A DNA stretch of 64,000 bases from Terrirubrum flagellatum (GCF_022059845.1 NZ_CP091851.1:4453501-4517500), one strand, 5' to 3'. Shown: positions 26,213 to 37,951, counted from the stretch's first letter. Notes: a model not told the origin generated them from the letters alone. A program made the numbers and translations.

Positions 26213-26659
26213 ATGCTCGATGAACTTGATCGCCGCATCCTCGAAGCCCTGCTGCGGGATTCCCGCATCTCTCTGAAGGACCTGGCGCAGGCGGTCGGCC
26301 TGTCCTCGCCTTCCGTGACCGATCGCATGCGCAAGCTGGAGGAGCGCGGCGTCGTCCGCGCCTTCACCGTCGACGTCGATCCACAGGCGCTAGGCTATAC
26401 GCTACAGGCGATCGTCCGCATCCGGCCGATGCCGGGCAAGCTGCATATCGTGCAGAAGCTGATCGAGGACATTCCCGAATTCAGCGAATGCGACAAGGTC
26501 ACCGGCGACGACTGCTTCATCGCGCGGCTCTATGTCAGGTCGATCGACCAGCTCGATCAGATTCTCGATCGCATCGCCGACAAGGCTGAGACGAACACCT
26601 CGATCGTGAAATCAAAGCCGATTGAACGACGGCCGCCGCCATTGGCGAGCGCGAACTAA
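26213..26659 (+). CDS. Lrp/AsnC-family transcriptional regulator
   Basis: A 148-residue regulator. The N-terminal winged helix-turn-helix is at residues 1-50 (LDELDRRILEALLRDSRISL, then LAQAVGLSSPSVTDRMRKLE). The C-terminal RAM/AsnC ligand domain follows from about residue 62 (LQAIVRIRPMPGK ... CDKVTGDDCFIARLYV), with the GDDC(Y/F) segment typical of the effector-binding loop. It is divergent from the EamA permease. A strong bidirectional terminator closes the gene, separating it from pnp on the other strand. Confidence 0.92.
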   Translation: MLDELDRRILEALLRDSRISLKDLAQAVGLSSPSVTDRMRKLEERGVVRAFTVDVDPQALGYTLQAIVRIRPMPGKLHIVQKLIEDIPEFSECDKVTGDDCFIARLYVRSIDQLDQILDRIADKAETNTSIVKSKPIERRPPPLASAN

Positions 26660-26690
26660 AAAGGCCGGGCTTTCGCCCGGCCTTTTCATT
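26659..26690. terminator. Bidirectional terminator between lrp-type gene and pnp
   Basis: A 12-bp stem, AAAAGGCCGGGC / GCCCGGCCTTTT, with a TTTC loop. T-runs follow on both strands, and the two genes converge here with 50 bases between stops. Confidence 0.9.
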
Positions 26691-26709
26691 TTCAAAACTG
26701 CGCTCTCGC

Positions 26710-29019
<2,310 letters not shown>

Positions 29020-29183
29020 GGGTCTCTCATGACGTTGGGGCCGGTCAGGCGCGTCATGAGCGAGACGGCGAGAAGCTTGAAGCGCGGCTTCTACAACCGC
29101 GAAAGCGTCCGGCGATCTGGCCCATGGCGCTCAAAAGCCGCCCTGGGGTTGCGGGCCGACCGGCTTCTCCGGGCGGCCGCGGT

Positions 29184-29218
29184 AAAAGGGCCGGACGCGT
29201 TGTTCCCGCGACCGGCCC
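29184..29218 (-). terminator. Terminator between rpsO and pnp
   Basis: On the minus strand GGGCCGG and CCGGCCC pair, with an inner TCGCG / CGCGT stem, followed by TTTT. It lies 6 bases past the rpsO stop. In related bacteria readthrough or RNase III cutting here couples rpsO to pnp. Confidence 0.7.
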
Positions 29219-29223
29219 AAACT

Positions 29224-29493
29224 TCAGCGACGGATGCCGAGCTTCTCGATCAGCGTCTTGTAGCGCGCTTCGTCCTTGCGCTTGACGTAGTCGAGCAGGG
29301 AGCGGCGCTGCGACACCATCTTGAGAAGGCCGCGGCGGGAGTGGTTGTCCTTGACGTGGGTCTTGAAGTGCTCGGTCAGGGTGTTGATGCGCTCGGTGAG
29401 CACAGCCACCTGGACTTCGGGCGACCCGGTGTCGCCGGGCTTCGTCGCATATTCCTTCACAAGCGTCTGCTTGCGTTCAGCCGTGATCGACAT
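29224..29493 (-). CDS. rpsO: 30S ribosomal protein S15
   Basis: 89 residues, the exact usual length. [20 protein letters not shown] opens the protein; [20 protein letters not shown] and [20 protein letters not shown] are the 16S-binding segments, and it ends KLGIRR. The start at 29493 matches the family. The usual upstream neighbours rbfA and truB are absent; instead a palindromic repeat and an unrelated kinase gene lie upstream, so the rpsO-pnp pair has been moved or cut from that cluster. Confidence 0.97.
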   Translation of the reverse strand: MSITAERKQTLVKEYATKPGDTGSPEVQVAVLTERINTLTEHFKTHVKDNHSRRGLLKMVSQRRSLLDYVKRKDEARYKTLIEKLGIRR

Positions 29494-29648
29494 CGGTTGA
29501 TCCTTTGGTTGGAAGTTAAACAGGCGGCCGGTCCGGGATGTCGTCCAGAAGGGTCGCGGGAAGCGGGCGTCGCCAGCATCTCGCCGGGATGCGCCCAAGC
29601 CCGCCGGATAAGCGGACGCCGGCCGTATACACGATTTCCGGCCGGCGC

Positions 29649-29765
29649 CTAGAGCCTGACGCGAAAAAGTGGGAACCGGTTTTTCGCAAAGCCATGCTCT
29701 AAACTTTTGGAATCGATCACGTTCCCGCATTTTGATTGATTCAATCAAAATGCGGCGTGATCTAA
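29649..29765. repeat. Palindromic intergenic repeat of rhizobial type
   Basis: About 117 bases with nested inverted repeats. TAGAGC and GCTCTA flank a first hairpin (GCGAAAAA ... TTTTTCGC). A second is a near-perfect 14-bp palindrome, CGCATTTTGATTGA / TCAATCAAAATGCG, at 29726-29754, itself enclosed by GATCACG / CGTGATC. The first half (GCGAAAAAGTGGGAACCGGT) is a sequence widely repeated in intergenic regions of Rhizobiales genomes (RIME-like mosaic elements). It fills most of the gap between rpsO and the next gene. Confidence 0.75.
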
Positions 29766-29777
29766 GGTCGGGGGCAT

Positions 29778-30290
29778 TCAGATGGCCGCCGCGAACCGAT
29801 CGAGTTCCTCAATGCTGGCGATCCGGACGACCCTTTTGCCCTCCGCCTCCGCGCGATCGCACAGCTCGCGGAGCGCCGGCATCCAGTTCCGCTCGATGTC
29901 CCACATGGTTTCAAACAGCGCCCGCGTCGGCGGCGGCTGGGCGACGCCGGCTGGCGGATGCTCGAATTCACCCCGTGACCATGCAATCTGCCGCTCGGCC
30001 GCCAGCCAGAAATGCATCCAGATTGGCATATCGATCAGGATGATCTCGGTCGCCCGGCCGATCCGGGCCGCAGCGGAGACATGCCGGCCCCAACCATCCA
30101 TGATCCAGCGATCGCCGGCGACCGCTGCCGCGTGCTCCCGCTCGTAGACATCCGCAGGCGTCTGGGACCAGTCCTCCCGCCAGAGCAGCCGGTCGATCTC
30201 GACATGAGGCAGGTCACACCCGGCGCTCAGCTTGCGCGCGAGAGTGGATTTGCCGCCGCCAGAATTGCCGATGATGACGATGCGCGCCAT
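29778..30290 (-). CDS. P-loop nucleotide kinase (FlaR/adenylate kinase-like)
   Basis: A 170-residue soluble protein. Walker A is [20 protein letters not shown] at the very N-terminus. [15 protein letters not shown] and [11 protein letters not shown] follow, as in proteins annotated as 'DNA topology modulation protein FlaR' or adenylate kinase-like. The middle holds the lid-like basic segment, and the protein ends [15 protein letters not shown]. These are probable small-molecule or nucleotide kinases; the FlaR name is historical and the substrate is unknown. It is divergent from aroC with 101 bases between the starts. Confidence 0.8.
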   Translation of the reverse strand: MARIVIIGNSGGGKSTLARKLSAGCDLPHVEIDRLLWREDWSQTPADVYEREHAAAVAGDRWIMDGWGRHVSAAARIGRATEIILIDMPIWMHFWLAAERQIAWSRGEFEHPPAGVAQPPPTRALFETMWDIERNWMPALRELCDRAEAEGKRVVRIASIEELDRFAAAI

Positions 30291-30391
30291 GCGTCAGCCA
30301 TTGGACGATGCGCTTGCCACAGGCAACCGGGCGCTGGCGCTTTGACCCCTTCAGGCGCCCGGGATAAGGACCCGGCCGGATTTACACGCCC

Positions 30392-31507
30392 ATGTCCCAC
30401 AACAGCTTCGGCCATCTCTTCCGCGTCACCACCTTCGGCGAGAGCCACGGGCCGGCGATCGGCTGCGTGGTTGACGGCTGCCCGCCGCTGATCCCTCTCA
30501 CCGCGGCAGACATCCAGGCCGACCTCGACCGCAGGCGGCCCGGCCAGTCGCGCTTCACCACCCAGCGGCGCGAGCCCGACGAGGTGAAGATCCTCTCCGG
30601 CGTGTTCGCCGAAGATGGCGGCCCGCAGGTGACGACGGGAACGCCGATCGGCCTCCTGATCGAGAATGTCGACCAGCGCAGCAAGGATTATTCCGACATC
30701 GCGCCGAAATACCGGCCGGGCCACGCCGACTTCACCTATGACGTGAAATACGGCATCCGCGACTATCGCGGCGGCGGCCGCTCATCGGCGCGTGAGACGG
30801 CCATGCGCGTCGCGGCCGGCGCCATCGCCCGCAAGATCGTGCCTGGCATGACCGTGCGCGGCGCGCTGGTGCAGATGGGCCCGCACAAGATCGATCGCGC
30901 CAATTGGAACTGGGCGCAGGTTTCGGAAAATCCGTTCTTCTGTCCCGACGCAAAGGCGGCCGCCTTCTTCGAGGAGTATCTCGACGGCGTGCGCAAGGCC
31001 GGCTCCTCTGTTGGCGCGGTGATCGAGATCGTCGCGGACGGCGTGCCGCCGGGGCTCGGCGCGCCGATCTATGGCAAGCTCGACGCCGATCTCGCGGCGG
31101 CGCTGATGTCGATCAACGCCGTGAAGGGCGTCGAGATCGGCGCCGGCTTCGACGCCGCGGCGCTGACCGGCGAAGAGAACGCTGACGAGATGTTCCCCTC
31201 GAACGAGGGCGTTCCGCATTTCTCGTCCAATCATGCCGGCGGCGTGCTCGGCGGCATCTCGACCGGCCAGCCCGTGATCGCACGCTTTGCAGTCAAACCC
31301 ACATCCTCGATCCTCGCCACGCGCCAGACGGTGACGCGCGGCGGCGCAGCGACCGACATCATGACCAAGGGCCGTCACGACCCCTGCGTCGGCATTCGCG
31401 CCGTGCCGGTTGGCGAAGCCATGGTGGCGTGCGTGCTCGCCGACCATTATCTTCGCCATCGCGCGCAGATCGGCGAGGTCAGGACCTGGCCTGTCGCGCC
31501 GCGCTGA
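30392..31507 (+). CDS. aroC: Chorismate synthase
   Basis: The last step of the shikimate pathway, EPSP to chorismate, FMN-dependent. It is 371 residues with the three signatures: [16 protein letters not shown] near the N-terminus, the flavin-binding [16 protein letters not shown] in the middle, and [20 protein letters not shown] near the C-terminus. It is the first of a run of plus-strand genes; xseB follows after 44 bases. Confidence 0.97.
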   Translation: MSHNSFGHLFRVTTFGESHGPAIGCVVDGCPPLIPLTAADIQADLDRRRPGQSRFTTQRREPDEVKILSGVFAEDGGPQVTTGTPIGLLIENVDQRSKDYSDIAPKYRPGHADFTYDVKYGIRDYRGGGRSSARETAMRVAAGAIARKIVPGMTVRGALVQMGPHKIDRANWNWAQVSENPFFCPDAKAAAFFEEYLDGVRKAGSSVGAVIEIVADGVPPGLGAPIYGKLDADLAAALMSINAVKGVEIGAGFDAAALTGEENADEMFPSNEGVPHFSSNHAGGVLGGISTGQPVIARFAVKPTSSILATRQTVTRGGAATDIMTKGRHDPCVGIRAVPVGEAMVACVLADHYLRHRAQIGEVRTWPVAPR

Positions 31508-31551
31508 CATCGGACGCGATCAAACGGGATCGCGCAGGAGACGAATTTCAA

Positions 31552-31803
31552 ATGGCGAACGCCGCGCAAGACGTCACGAAGCTTCCTTTCGAGAAGGCCC
31601 TCGCAGAACTCGAGGCGATCGTGCAGAAACTCGAACGCGGCGAGGTCTCACTCGATGAATCGATCACGATCTATGAGCGCGGCGAAGCGCTGAAGCGCCA
31701 TTGCGAGACGCTGCTGAAAAGCGCGGAGGCGCGCATCGAAAAGATCACGCTCGGCGCTGACGGCAAGCCCACGGGAACGACGCCGCTCGATCCCGACAAG
31801 TAG
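31552..31803 (+). CDS. xseB: Exodeoxyribonuclease VII small subunit
   Basis: 83 residues, the normal size. The core is [20 protein letters not shown], then [20 protein letters not shown], a helical pair that binds the large subunit XseA. The start at 31552 has AGGAG 12 bases upstream. In most Rhizobiales xseB is followed by dxs and tlyA. Here the tlyA gene is near, but dxs is missing and a pirin gene takes its place. xseA is not in the window. Confidence 0.93.
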   Translation: MANAAQDVTKLPFEKALAELEAIVQKLERGEVSLDESITIYERGEALKRHCETLLKSAEARIEKITLGADGKPTGTTPLDPDK

Positions 31804-31841
31804 CGCGCTGCAAGGCGGCGATCGACGAACAGGAGAGGTCC

Positions 31842-32759
31842 ATGTCCTTTCATCCCGCCGACGATCCGGAACCGGGCGACCGCTTCGCCTGCGACGCCAT
31901 CGAGCAGGTGATCATTCCGCGTGCGCGCGATCTCGGCGACGGATTTATGGTGCGCCGCGCGCTGCCGGCGGCGAAGAAGCAGATGGTCGGCCCCTTCATC
32001 TTCTTCGATCAGTTCGGTCCGACTGAGTTTCGCGCGGGACAGGGTCTCGACGTGCGGCCGCATCCGCATATCGGGCTCTCGACCGTGACCTATCTCTTCG
32101 ATGGCGAGATCGTGCATCGGGATTCGCTCGGCTTCGCGCAGGCGATCCAGCCGGGCGACGTCAATCTCATGACGGCCGGCCGCGGCATCGTGCATTCCGA
32201 GCGCACCGATCAGGGCGCGCGCTCGCACGAGAATCCGATCTACGGCATCCAGAGCTGGATGGCGCTGCCGCGCGAGCATGAAGAGACCGATCCCGGTTTC
32301 ACCCACGCGGCGCGGGCTGAACTTCCCTTCATCGATGGTGAAGGCAAGCGCGTCAGGCTGATCATGGGCTCGCTCTATGATCAGAGCGCGCCGACGCCTT
32401 TCCCGCACGACTGCTTCTACGCGGAAGCGGTGCTGGCGCCGGGCGCAGTGCTGCCGCTCGATCCCGCCTATGACGAACGTGCGATCTATATCGTCGCGGG
32501 CGAAATCGATGTCGCTGGCGACGTGTTCGGGCCGGGACGCCTGCTGGTGTTCAAGCCGGGCGACCGCATCTCGATCCTTGCGCAGACCAATGCGCGATTG
32601 ATGCTGCTTGGCGGCGAACCCATGGATGGGCCGCGCCATATCTGGTGGAACTTCGTCTCCTCGCGCAAGGAGCGCATCGACCAGGCGAAGGCGGAATGGC
32701 GCGCCGGCAAATTCGACTCTGTGCCGGGCGAGACGGAATTCATCCCGCTGCCGGAATAG
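31842..32759 (+). CDS. Pirin-family bicupin protein
   Basis: A 305-residue bicupin. The N-terminal cupin has the pirin metal site HPHIGLSTVTYLFDGEIVHR, followed by MTAGRGIVHSERTDQ. The second cupin contains VLAPGAVLPLDPAYDERAIY and ILAQTNARLMLLGGEPMDG. Bacterial pirins can act as quercetin dioxygenases or redox-responsive regulators; which applies here cannot be told from sequence. An AGGAG site lies 7 bases before the ATG. Confidence 0.9.
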   Translation: MSFHPADDPEPGDRFACDAIEQVIIPRARDLGDGFMVRRALPAAKKQMVGPFIFFDQFGPTEFRAGQGLDVRPHPHIGLSTVTYLFDGEIVHRDSLGFAQAIQPGDVNLMTAGRGIVHSERTDQGARSHENPIYGIQSWMALPREHEETDPGFTHAARAELPFIDGEGKRVRLIMGSLYDQSAPTPFPHDCFYAEAVLAPGAVLPLDPAYDERAIYIVAGEIDVAGDVFGPGRLLVFKPGDRISILAQTNARLMLLGGEPMDGPRHIWWNFVSSRKERIDQAKAEWRAGKFDSVPGETEFIPLPE

Positions 32760-32786
32760 GCCGGCATTTCAGCGCGTTCGAATCCC

Positions 32787-33527
32787 TTGAAACAACGCAT
32801 TGATCAGTTGCTCGTGGCGCGCGGCCTGTTCGAGAGTCGCGCGCGAGCGCAGGCCGCGATTTCAGCGGGGCTGGTGACGGTCAATGGAGCAACAGCGCGC
32901 AAATCTTCCGAATCTTTCGAAGACGATGCGCGCATCGAAGCTGAACAGCCCTGGCCGTGGGTGTCGCGCGGCGGCGTCAAGCTCGCCCATGCGCTTGATC
33001 AATTCGGAATCCCGGTCGATGGACGTATCTGTCTCGATGTCGGCTCATCAACCGGCGGGTTCTCGCATGTGCTGCTCGATCGCGGCGCGCGGTATGTGAT
33101 CGCCGTCGACTCCGGCCGTGACCAGATGCATGCGAGCTTGCGCGAGGAGCCGCGATTGTCGCTGCATGAGGAGACGGATATTCGCCATCTCACATGGCCT
33201 GCGAATGAAGAGCTTGCCTCGCTCGTTGTCATCGATGTCAGCTTCATCTCGCTGACGCTCGTCATTCCCACGCTTGAACCCTTCGTGAGGGACGGTGCCG
33301 ATATGGTCGCGCTGATCAAGCCGCAATTCGAGGTTGGGCGCGCAAAGATCGGCAAGAATGGCGTAGTCACCGATTCTGCAGCGCGCGAGGACGCGATCGC
33401 TTCTGTGAAGCTCACCAGCGAAGATTCGGGATGGCGCGTGGCTGGGGTCATCGACAGTCCGATCGCAGGCGGCGACGGCAATCGCGAATATCTCATGCAT
33501 GCGCGGCGGGCGGCAGCACCAAAATGA
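32787..33527 (+). CDS. tlyA: TlyA-type rRNA (cytidine-2'-O)-methyltransferase
   Basis: A 246-residue RNA methyltransferase. The N-terminal S4 RNA-binding domain spans residues 1-60 (RIDQLLVARGLFESRARAQA), ending at the PWVSRGGVKLAHAL linker. An FtsJ-like Rossmann domain follows with the SAM motif CLDVGSSTGGFSHVLLDRGA and later ALIKPQFEVG. The start is a TTG at 32787 (KQRIDQLL is the expected opening; no ATG is available). TlyA modifies 16S C1409 and 23S C1920 in mycobacteria. The gene overlaps the next by four bases. Confidence 0.9.
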   Translation: MKQRIDQLLVARGLFESRARAQAAISAGLVTVNGATARKSSESFEDDARIEAEQPWPWVSRGGVKLAHALDQFGIPVDGRICLDVGSSTGGFSHVLLDRGARYVIAVDSGRDQMHASLREEPRLSLHEETDIRHLTWPANEELASLVVIDVSFISLTLVIPTLEPFVRDGADMVALIKPQFEVGRAKIGKNGVVTDSAAREDAIASVKLTSEDSGWRVAGVIDSPIAGGDGNREYLMHARRAAAPK

Positions 33528-34765
33528 ACGCCGCCTCACCTCTCAAATTCACGATTGATCATCTCGGCCATCGCGGCGACGGCGTCGCGATGCTTGGCGC
33601 GCAAGAGATTTTCACCGCCTACGCATTGCCGGGCGAGCGCGTGCGGGTCGAACGCATCGGCGAAGATCGCGCACGCCTGATCGATGTTCTCGACGCCAGT
33701 CCGCAGCGCGTCGAGCCGATCTGCGATTACTTCACCCATTGCGGCGGCTGCGCGCTGCAACATCTCGACCTCGCCGCGCTTCTCCATTGGAAGCGATCGC
33801 TCGTCATCGAAGCGCTACGCCAACGCGGAATCGAGACTGACGTCGTCCCATGCGTCGACGCCCATGGCGAAGGCCGGCGGCGCGTGACGCTGCATATCCG
33901 CGCGACGCAACGTGGGGTCGAGGCCGGCTTCATGGAGGCGCGGTCGCACCGCCTGATTGCAATCGAATCCTGCCCTGTTCTGTCGCCCACTCTCGCCGAT
34001 GCGATGCTCGTCGCAACCGAGATCGGCCGGCTGCTCGGCGCGAAAAAGCCGCTCGATGCGCAAGTCACGGCGACCATGGGCGGTCTCGATGTCGATGTGC
34101 GAGGGCACGGGAAAATCGACGACGCGCTGCGGCTGAAGCTGACCGCGCTCGGCGAAAAGCTCGGCCTCGCGCGGCTGTCTCTCCATGGCGAGATCCTCGC
34201 GGCGTGGCGCGCACCGTCGCTCAGAATGGGAACCGCGATCGTGACGCCACCTGCTGGCGGATTCCTGCAGGCGACCGCCGCCGGCGAAGAAGCGCTGGCG
34301 CGTCTGGCGCTGGAAGGCGTCGGCGCCGCAAAGCATGTCGTCGACCTCTTCAGCGGCTGCGGACCGCTGGCGCTGCGGCTGGCCGAAAGAGCGCGCGTCC
34401 ATGCGTTCGAGCTGGAGAAGCTGTCGATCGACTCGCTGTTGCGGGCCGCGCGCGCGACTCAAGGGTTGAAGCCGGTCGCGGCGGATGCGCGTGATCTGTT
34501 TCGGCGGCCGCTGCTTGCGCAGGAGCTCAACGCCTTCGGCGCCATCGTTTTCGATCCGCCGCGCGCCGGCGCGGAGGCGCAGGCGAAAATGCTGGCGGCC
34601 GCGCGCAAGCCGAAAACGATCGTCGGCGTCTCCTGCAATCCCGCCACCTTCGCGCGCGATGCGCGCATCCTGATTGACGGCGGCTGGCGGCTCGTCCGCG
34701 TCACGCCGGTCGATCAATTCCGCTATTCCGCGCATATCGAACTGGTCGGCGTGTTCCGGCGCTAA
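33524..34765 (+). CDS. 23S rRNA (uracil-5-)-methyltransferase, RumA/RlmD type
   Basis: A 413-residue SAM-dependent enzyme that makes 5-methyluridine in rRNA or tRNA. The N-terminal TRAM-like beta barrel is FTIDHLGHRGDGVA to VERIGEDRARL. Cys residues for a 4Fe-4S cluster are ICDYFTHCGGCALQH plus SCPVLS. The SAM motif is HVVDLFSGCGPLALRLAERA, and the catalytic region is VFDPPRAGAEAQ with VGVSCNPATFARDA, whose Cys attacks C6. The ATG overlaps the tlyA stop (ATGA). Specificity (RlmC, RlmD or TrmA-like) cannot be decided here. Confidence 0.88.
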   Translation: MNAASPLKFTIDHLGHRGDGVAMLGAQEIFTAYALPGERVRVERIGEDRARLIDVLDASPQRVEPICDYFTHCGGCALQHLDLAALLHWKRSLVIEALRQRGIETDVVPCVDAHGEGRRRVTLHIRATQRGVEAGFMEARSHRLIAIESCPVLSPTLADAMLVATEIGRLLGAKKPLDAQVTATMGGLDVDVRGHGKIDDALRLKLTALGEKLGLARLSLHGEILAAWRAPSLRMGTAIVTPPAGGFLQATAAGEEALARLALEGVGAAKHVVDLFSGCGPLALRLAERARVHAFELEKLSIDSLLRAARATQGLKPVAADARDLFRRPLLAQELNAFGAIVFDPPRAGAEAQAKMLAAARKPKTIVGVSCNPATFARDARILIDGGWRLVRVTPVDQFRYSAHIELVGVFRR

Positions 34766-34801
34766 GTTGACGGCGCGGGATGGTCGGGCCACCTGACATG
34801 C

Positions 34802-35452
34802 ATGAGCCCGCCCACCCCCGCGATCCAGGTCGCCATCGTCCCCGTGACCCCATTCCAGCAGAACGCGTCGATCGTGGTCTGCAACGCGACCAAAAAGGCC
34901 GCCATCGTCGATCCGGGCGGCGACCTGCCGCTGTTTGAGCAGGCGCTTGCGAAGCTCGGCGCAATCCCTGAGAAGATCATCCTGACCCACGGCCATATCG
35001 ACCATGCCGGCGGCGCGACCGAATTGTCGGAGAAGCTCAGGCTGCCGATCGAGGGGCCGCATGAGGCCGACAAGTTCCTGCTCGAAGGGTTGCCTTTCCA
35101 GGCGCGCATGTTCGGTCTCGACAATGTCCGCGCGGTGACGACGGCGAGCTTCCTCTCCGAGGGTGGAACGGTCAGCGTCGGCGACGTCGTGTTCGACATC
35201 CTGCATGTGCCCGGCCATTCGCCGGGGTCGCTGGTTTATGTCCACAAGCCGTCGCGCTTCGCGCTCGTCGGCGACACGCTGTTTCAGGGATCGATCGGGC
35301 GGACCGACTTCCCCTATGGCGACCACGATCTCCTGATCTCGGGCATCCGGACCAAGCTGTTCCCGCTCGGCGACGAGGTCACGATCCTGCCCGGTCATGG
35401 CCAGCCAAGCACGATCGGCGCGGAGAAGGCGTCGAACCCCTTCCTGCAATAG
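34802..35452 (+). CDS. MBL-fold hydrolase, GloC/YcbL-like glyoxalase II
   Basis: A 216-residue compact metallo-hydrolase. The strand-turn metal motif is ILTHGHIDHAGG (HxHxDH), with a further His in VPGHSPGSLVY and the bridging Asp in ALVGDTLFQGSIGRTD. The C-terminal His is in ILPGHGQPST. It lacks the C-terminal helical domain of classical GloB, so it matches the short YcbL/GloC group, which hydrolyses S-D-lactoylglutathione. The protein is cytosolic. Confidence 0.85.
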   Translation: MSPPTPAIQVAIVPVTPFQQNASIVVCNATKKAAIVDPGGDLPLFEQALAKLGAIPEKIILTHGHIDHAGGATELSEKLRLPIEGPHEADKFLLEGLPFQARMFGLDNVRAVTTASFLSEGGTVSVGDVVFDILHVPGHSPGSLVYVHKPSRFALVGDTLFQGSIGRTDFPYGDHDLLISGIRTKLFPLGDEVTILPGHGQPSTIGAEKASNPFLQ

Positions 35453-35530
35453 CCGCCCTTGATTTGGCGCAATGCTGCGCCGACAATCCCCGCCGACGCT
35501 GGATTAAGGGGGAGACTGGCGGAGGTCCTG

Positions 35531-35887
35531 ATGTACGACAATCTGAAGCAGTTCGCCCGAAACTCGCGGAGCTTCCGGCCATCTGACGTGCGTCACATGT
35601 TCGCGCGCGTACAGAATCACGCGATCAGCCCGCGCATGGCGCCGGAGAAGCTTCTGGAGATCGTGCAGGCGCTCGGCTTCAAATCGGTGGAGGCGTTCGG
35701 CGCCAAGATCGGCCTTGAGAAGCATATCGCCGAGAGCTGGGCGCGATACGGCATCAGCCATGACGCCGCGCTGCTGCTGCAGGCGCTGCTCGACTACCGC
35801 AACCGGCTGAACGACGCGATGCAGGACTTCGAGCGCAACACGCAGATTCCGCTCGATTCCTTCTTCACCGATCATCAGCTCCCCTGA
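35531..35887 (+). CDS. Conserved hypothetical protein
   Basis: 118 residues from the ATG at 35531, selected because GGAGG lies 7 bases upstream. The N-terminal part is basic (MYDNLKQFARNSRSFRPSDV). The rest is helical (RMAPEKLLEIVQALGFKSVE, then HDAALLLQALLDYRNRLNDA). The first half, with SRxFRPSDVRHMFARVQNHAIS, could be a short nucleic-acid-binding segment, but no named domain is recognised. Function unknown. Confidence 0.65.
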   Translation: MYDNLKQFARNSRSFRPSDVRHMFARVQNHAISPRMAPEKLLEIVQALGFKSVEAFGAKIGLEKHIAESWARYGISHDAALLLQALLDYRNRLNDAMQDFERNTQIPLDSFFTDHQLP

Positions 35888-35997
35888 ATTGATCCTTAGC
35901 CGGTTCAGTTCGCGAGATTGGCCACGCTGGACATCGCGATCCTGCTTTGCGAGAACCCGCCGCGAAGTCGCGCCATAGTTCGCGCCAAGGGTGGATG

Positions 35998-36894
35998 ATG
36001 TCCGACAAGAAGCTCCCCGACGTGTTCACCCAGGCGGAGATCCTGGTGCAGGCGCTGCCGCACATGCAGCGCTATGACCAAGAGATCGTCGTGGTGAAAT
36101 ATGGCGGCCACGCCATGGGCGATCCGGCCGCCGCGGAGGATTTCGCCGAAGACATCGTGCTGCTCGAACAGTCCGGTGTGAAGCCGATCGTCGTCCATGG
36201 CGGCGGTCCGCAGATCGGCAGAATGCTTGAGAAGCTCAACATCAAGTCCGAATTCCGCGACGGGTTGCGCGTCACCGATCAGGCGACGGTCGAAATCGTC
36301 GAGATGGTGCTCGCCGGTTCGATCAACAAGCAGATCGTCGGCTGGATCGCCAACGAGGGCGGCAAGGCGATCGGTCTGTGTGGCAAGGATGGCGGCATGG
36401 TGCGCGCGAAGAAATTGACGCGCACCAAGATCGATCCCGACAGCCGCATCGAGCAGGTCGTCGATCTCGGATTCGTCGGCGAGCCCGACAAGGTGAACCG
36501 CGAAGTTCTGGACGCGGTGCTCAAGGCGGAGCTGATCCCCGTGCTTGCGCCGGTTGCGATTGGCGACGACGGCCAGACCTACAATGTCAACGCCGACACC
36601 TTCGCCGGCGCCATCGCCGGCGCGCTGCGCGCCAAACGTCTGCTGCTGCTGACCGATGTCGCCGGCGTGCTCGACAAGAACAAGAATCTTCTGTCCGAGC
36701 TGACGATCAAGCAATGCCGCGACCTCATCGCGGACGGCACGATCACAGCCGGCATGATCCCGAAGATCGAGACCTGCATCTACGCCATCGAGCAGGGCGT
36801 CGAGGCGGTCGTGATCCTCGATGGGCGTGTGCCGCACGCGGCGCTGCTCGAGCTGTATACAGACACGGGAGCCGGCACCATCGTCAGAAAGTGA
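35998..36894 (+). CDS. argB: Acetylglutamate kinase
   Basis: The second step of arginine synthesis, phosphorylating N-acetylglutamate. It is 298 residues (an ATG one codon upstream at 35995 is equally possible). The amino-acid kinase fold is shown by [36 protein letters not shown] and GGMIPKI-like [11 protein letters not shown]. The N-terminal helix before the first strand ([17 protein letters not shown]) is characteristic of hexameric, arginine-inhibited enzymes, so feedback inhibition by arginine is likely. The common Rhizobiales neighbour engB is not adjacent. Confidence 0.96.
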   Translation: MSDKKLPDVFTQAEILVQALPHMQRYDQEIVVVKYGGHAMGDPAAAEDFAEDIVLLEQSGVKPIVVHGGGPQIGRMLEKLNIKSEFRDGLRVTDQATVEIVEMVLAGSINKQIVGWIANEGGKAIGLCGKDGGMVRAKKLTRTKIDPDSRIEQVVDLGFVGEPDKVNREVLDAVLKAELIPVLAPVAIGDDGQTYNVNADTFAGAIAGALRAKRLLLLTDVAGVLDKNKNLLSELTIKQCRDLIADGTITAGMIPKIETCIYAIEQGVEAVVILDGRVPHAALLELYTDTGAGTIVRK

Positions 36895-36975
36895 TTGGCG
36901 GCTGCTCTCCCGGGCGGGCAGAATCGTTTCGCGCGAACGATCCTGCCGCTCGCCAGGCCATTCCGGGAGAACATG

Positions 36976-37851
36976 ATGGATCAGCAAATCATCAATCTTT
37001 ACGACCGCTTCACCCATGGCGGCATGCATCGCCGCGACTTCATGGACCAGCTCACGACGCTCGCCGGCGGCACTGCCGCGGCGACCGCCGCGCTTACGAC
37101 GCTGCAGAGCAATTACGCGCTGGCGCAGATGGTTCCGGAGAATGATCCGCGCCTGAAAATCGAAACGGTCTCGTTCGGCTCAGGCTCAAGCGCGGTCAAT
37201 GGTTATCTCGCGCGGCCGGCGGACGCGATGAAGCGTCCTGTGATCCTCGTCATCCACGAGAATCGCGGGCTCAATCCGCACATCAAGGATGTGACGCGGC
37301 GGATGGCGCTCGCCGGCTTCGTCGCGTTCGGCGCCGACTATCTCACCTCGCTCGGCGGCACCCCGGCGGACGAGGACAAGGCGCGCGATATGTTCGGCTC
37401 GCTGAAAGCTCCTGATGTGGTCGCAAATTCGCGCACGGTTCTCGCCGGCTTGAAAGGCCGTAGCGACGCGACCGGCAAGGTCGGCGCGATCGGCTTCTGC
37501 TGGGGCGGCGGCCAGGTGAACGCGCTCGCCGTCGCCGACCCCACGCTCGACGCGGGCGTCGCCTATTACGGCGTCCAGCCGAAAGCCGAAGACGTCGCCG
37601 CCATCAAGGCGCCGCTGATGCTGCATTATGCCGGGCTCGACGACCGCATCAACGCCGGCATCCCGGCTTATGAGGCGGCGCTGAAGCAGGGCGGCAAGAC
37701 CTACGAAATCTTCGTCTATCCCAATGTGAATCACGCCTTCAACAACGACACCGGCGGAGCGCGCTACGACAAGCCGGCCGCCGATCTTGCCTGGAGCCGC
37801 ACGCTCGGCTTCCTGAAGAAAAATCTCGGCGACGCCCCCGCGGCGGGTTGA
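36976..37851 (+). CDS. Dienelactone hydrolase-family protein with Tat-like leader
   Basis: A 291-residue alpha/beta hydrolase. A leader of about 55 residues contains MHRRDFMDQLTTLAGG then a hydrophobic stretch ending YALA, resembling a twin-arginine signal preceded by a short N-terminal extension. The catalytic triad is Cys (IGFCWGGGQVN), Asp (YAGLDDRIN) and His (NVNHAFNND). The Cys nucleophile is typical of dienelactone hydrolases (carboxymethylenebutenolidase-like). GGGAGA before the ATG at 36976 sets the start. A terminator hairpin follows directly. The physiological substrate is unknown. Confidence 0.88.
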   Translation: MDQQIINLYDRFTHGGMHRRDFMDQLTTLAGGTAAATAALTTLQSNYALAQMVPENDPRLKIETVSFGSGSSAVNGYLARPADAMKRPVILVIHENRGLNPHIKDVTRRMALAGFVAFGADYLTSLGGTPADEDKARDMFGSLKAPDVVANSRTVLAGLKGRSDATGKVGAIGFCWGGGQVNALAVADPTLDAGVAYYGVQPKAEDVAAIKAPLMLHYAGLDDRINAGIPAYEAALKQGGKTYEIFVYPNVNHAFNNDTGGARYDKPAADLAWSRTLGFLKKNLGDAPAAG

Positions 37852-37880
37852 TCCTTCTCCGCTGGGCCAATTGTTCGGGA

Positions 37881-37908
37881 GGGCGCGGACTTGTTCCGCG
37901 CCCTTTCG
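37881..37908 (+). terminator. Rho-independent terminator after the hydrolase gene
   Basis: A 9-bp stem, GGGCGCGGA / TCCGCGCCC, with a 5-base loop, then TTTCGGTTTTA. It lies 29 bases after the stop. Confidence 0.8.
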
Positions 37909-37951
37909 GTTTTATCTTCCGGCAGAGAAACGGGAAAACAAGGAGGCGCCC

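Noticed and set aside
36917-36947. 12-bp hairpin after argB (GGCAG..ATCGTT paired with AACGAT..CTGCC)
   Set aside because: It has no T-run, so it is not a standard terminator; it may be mRNA structure only.
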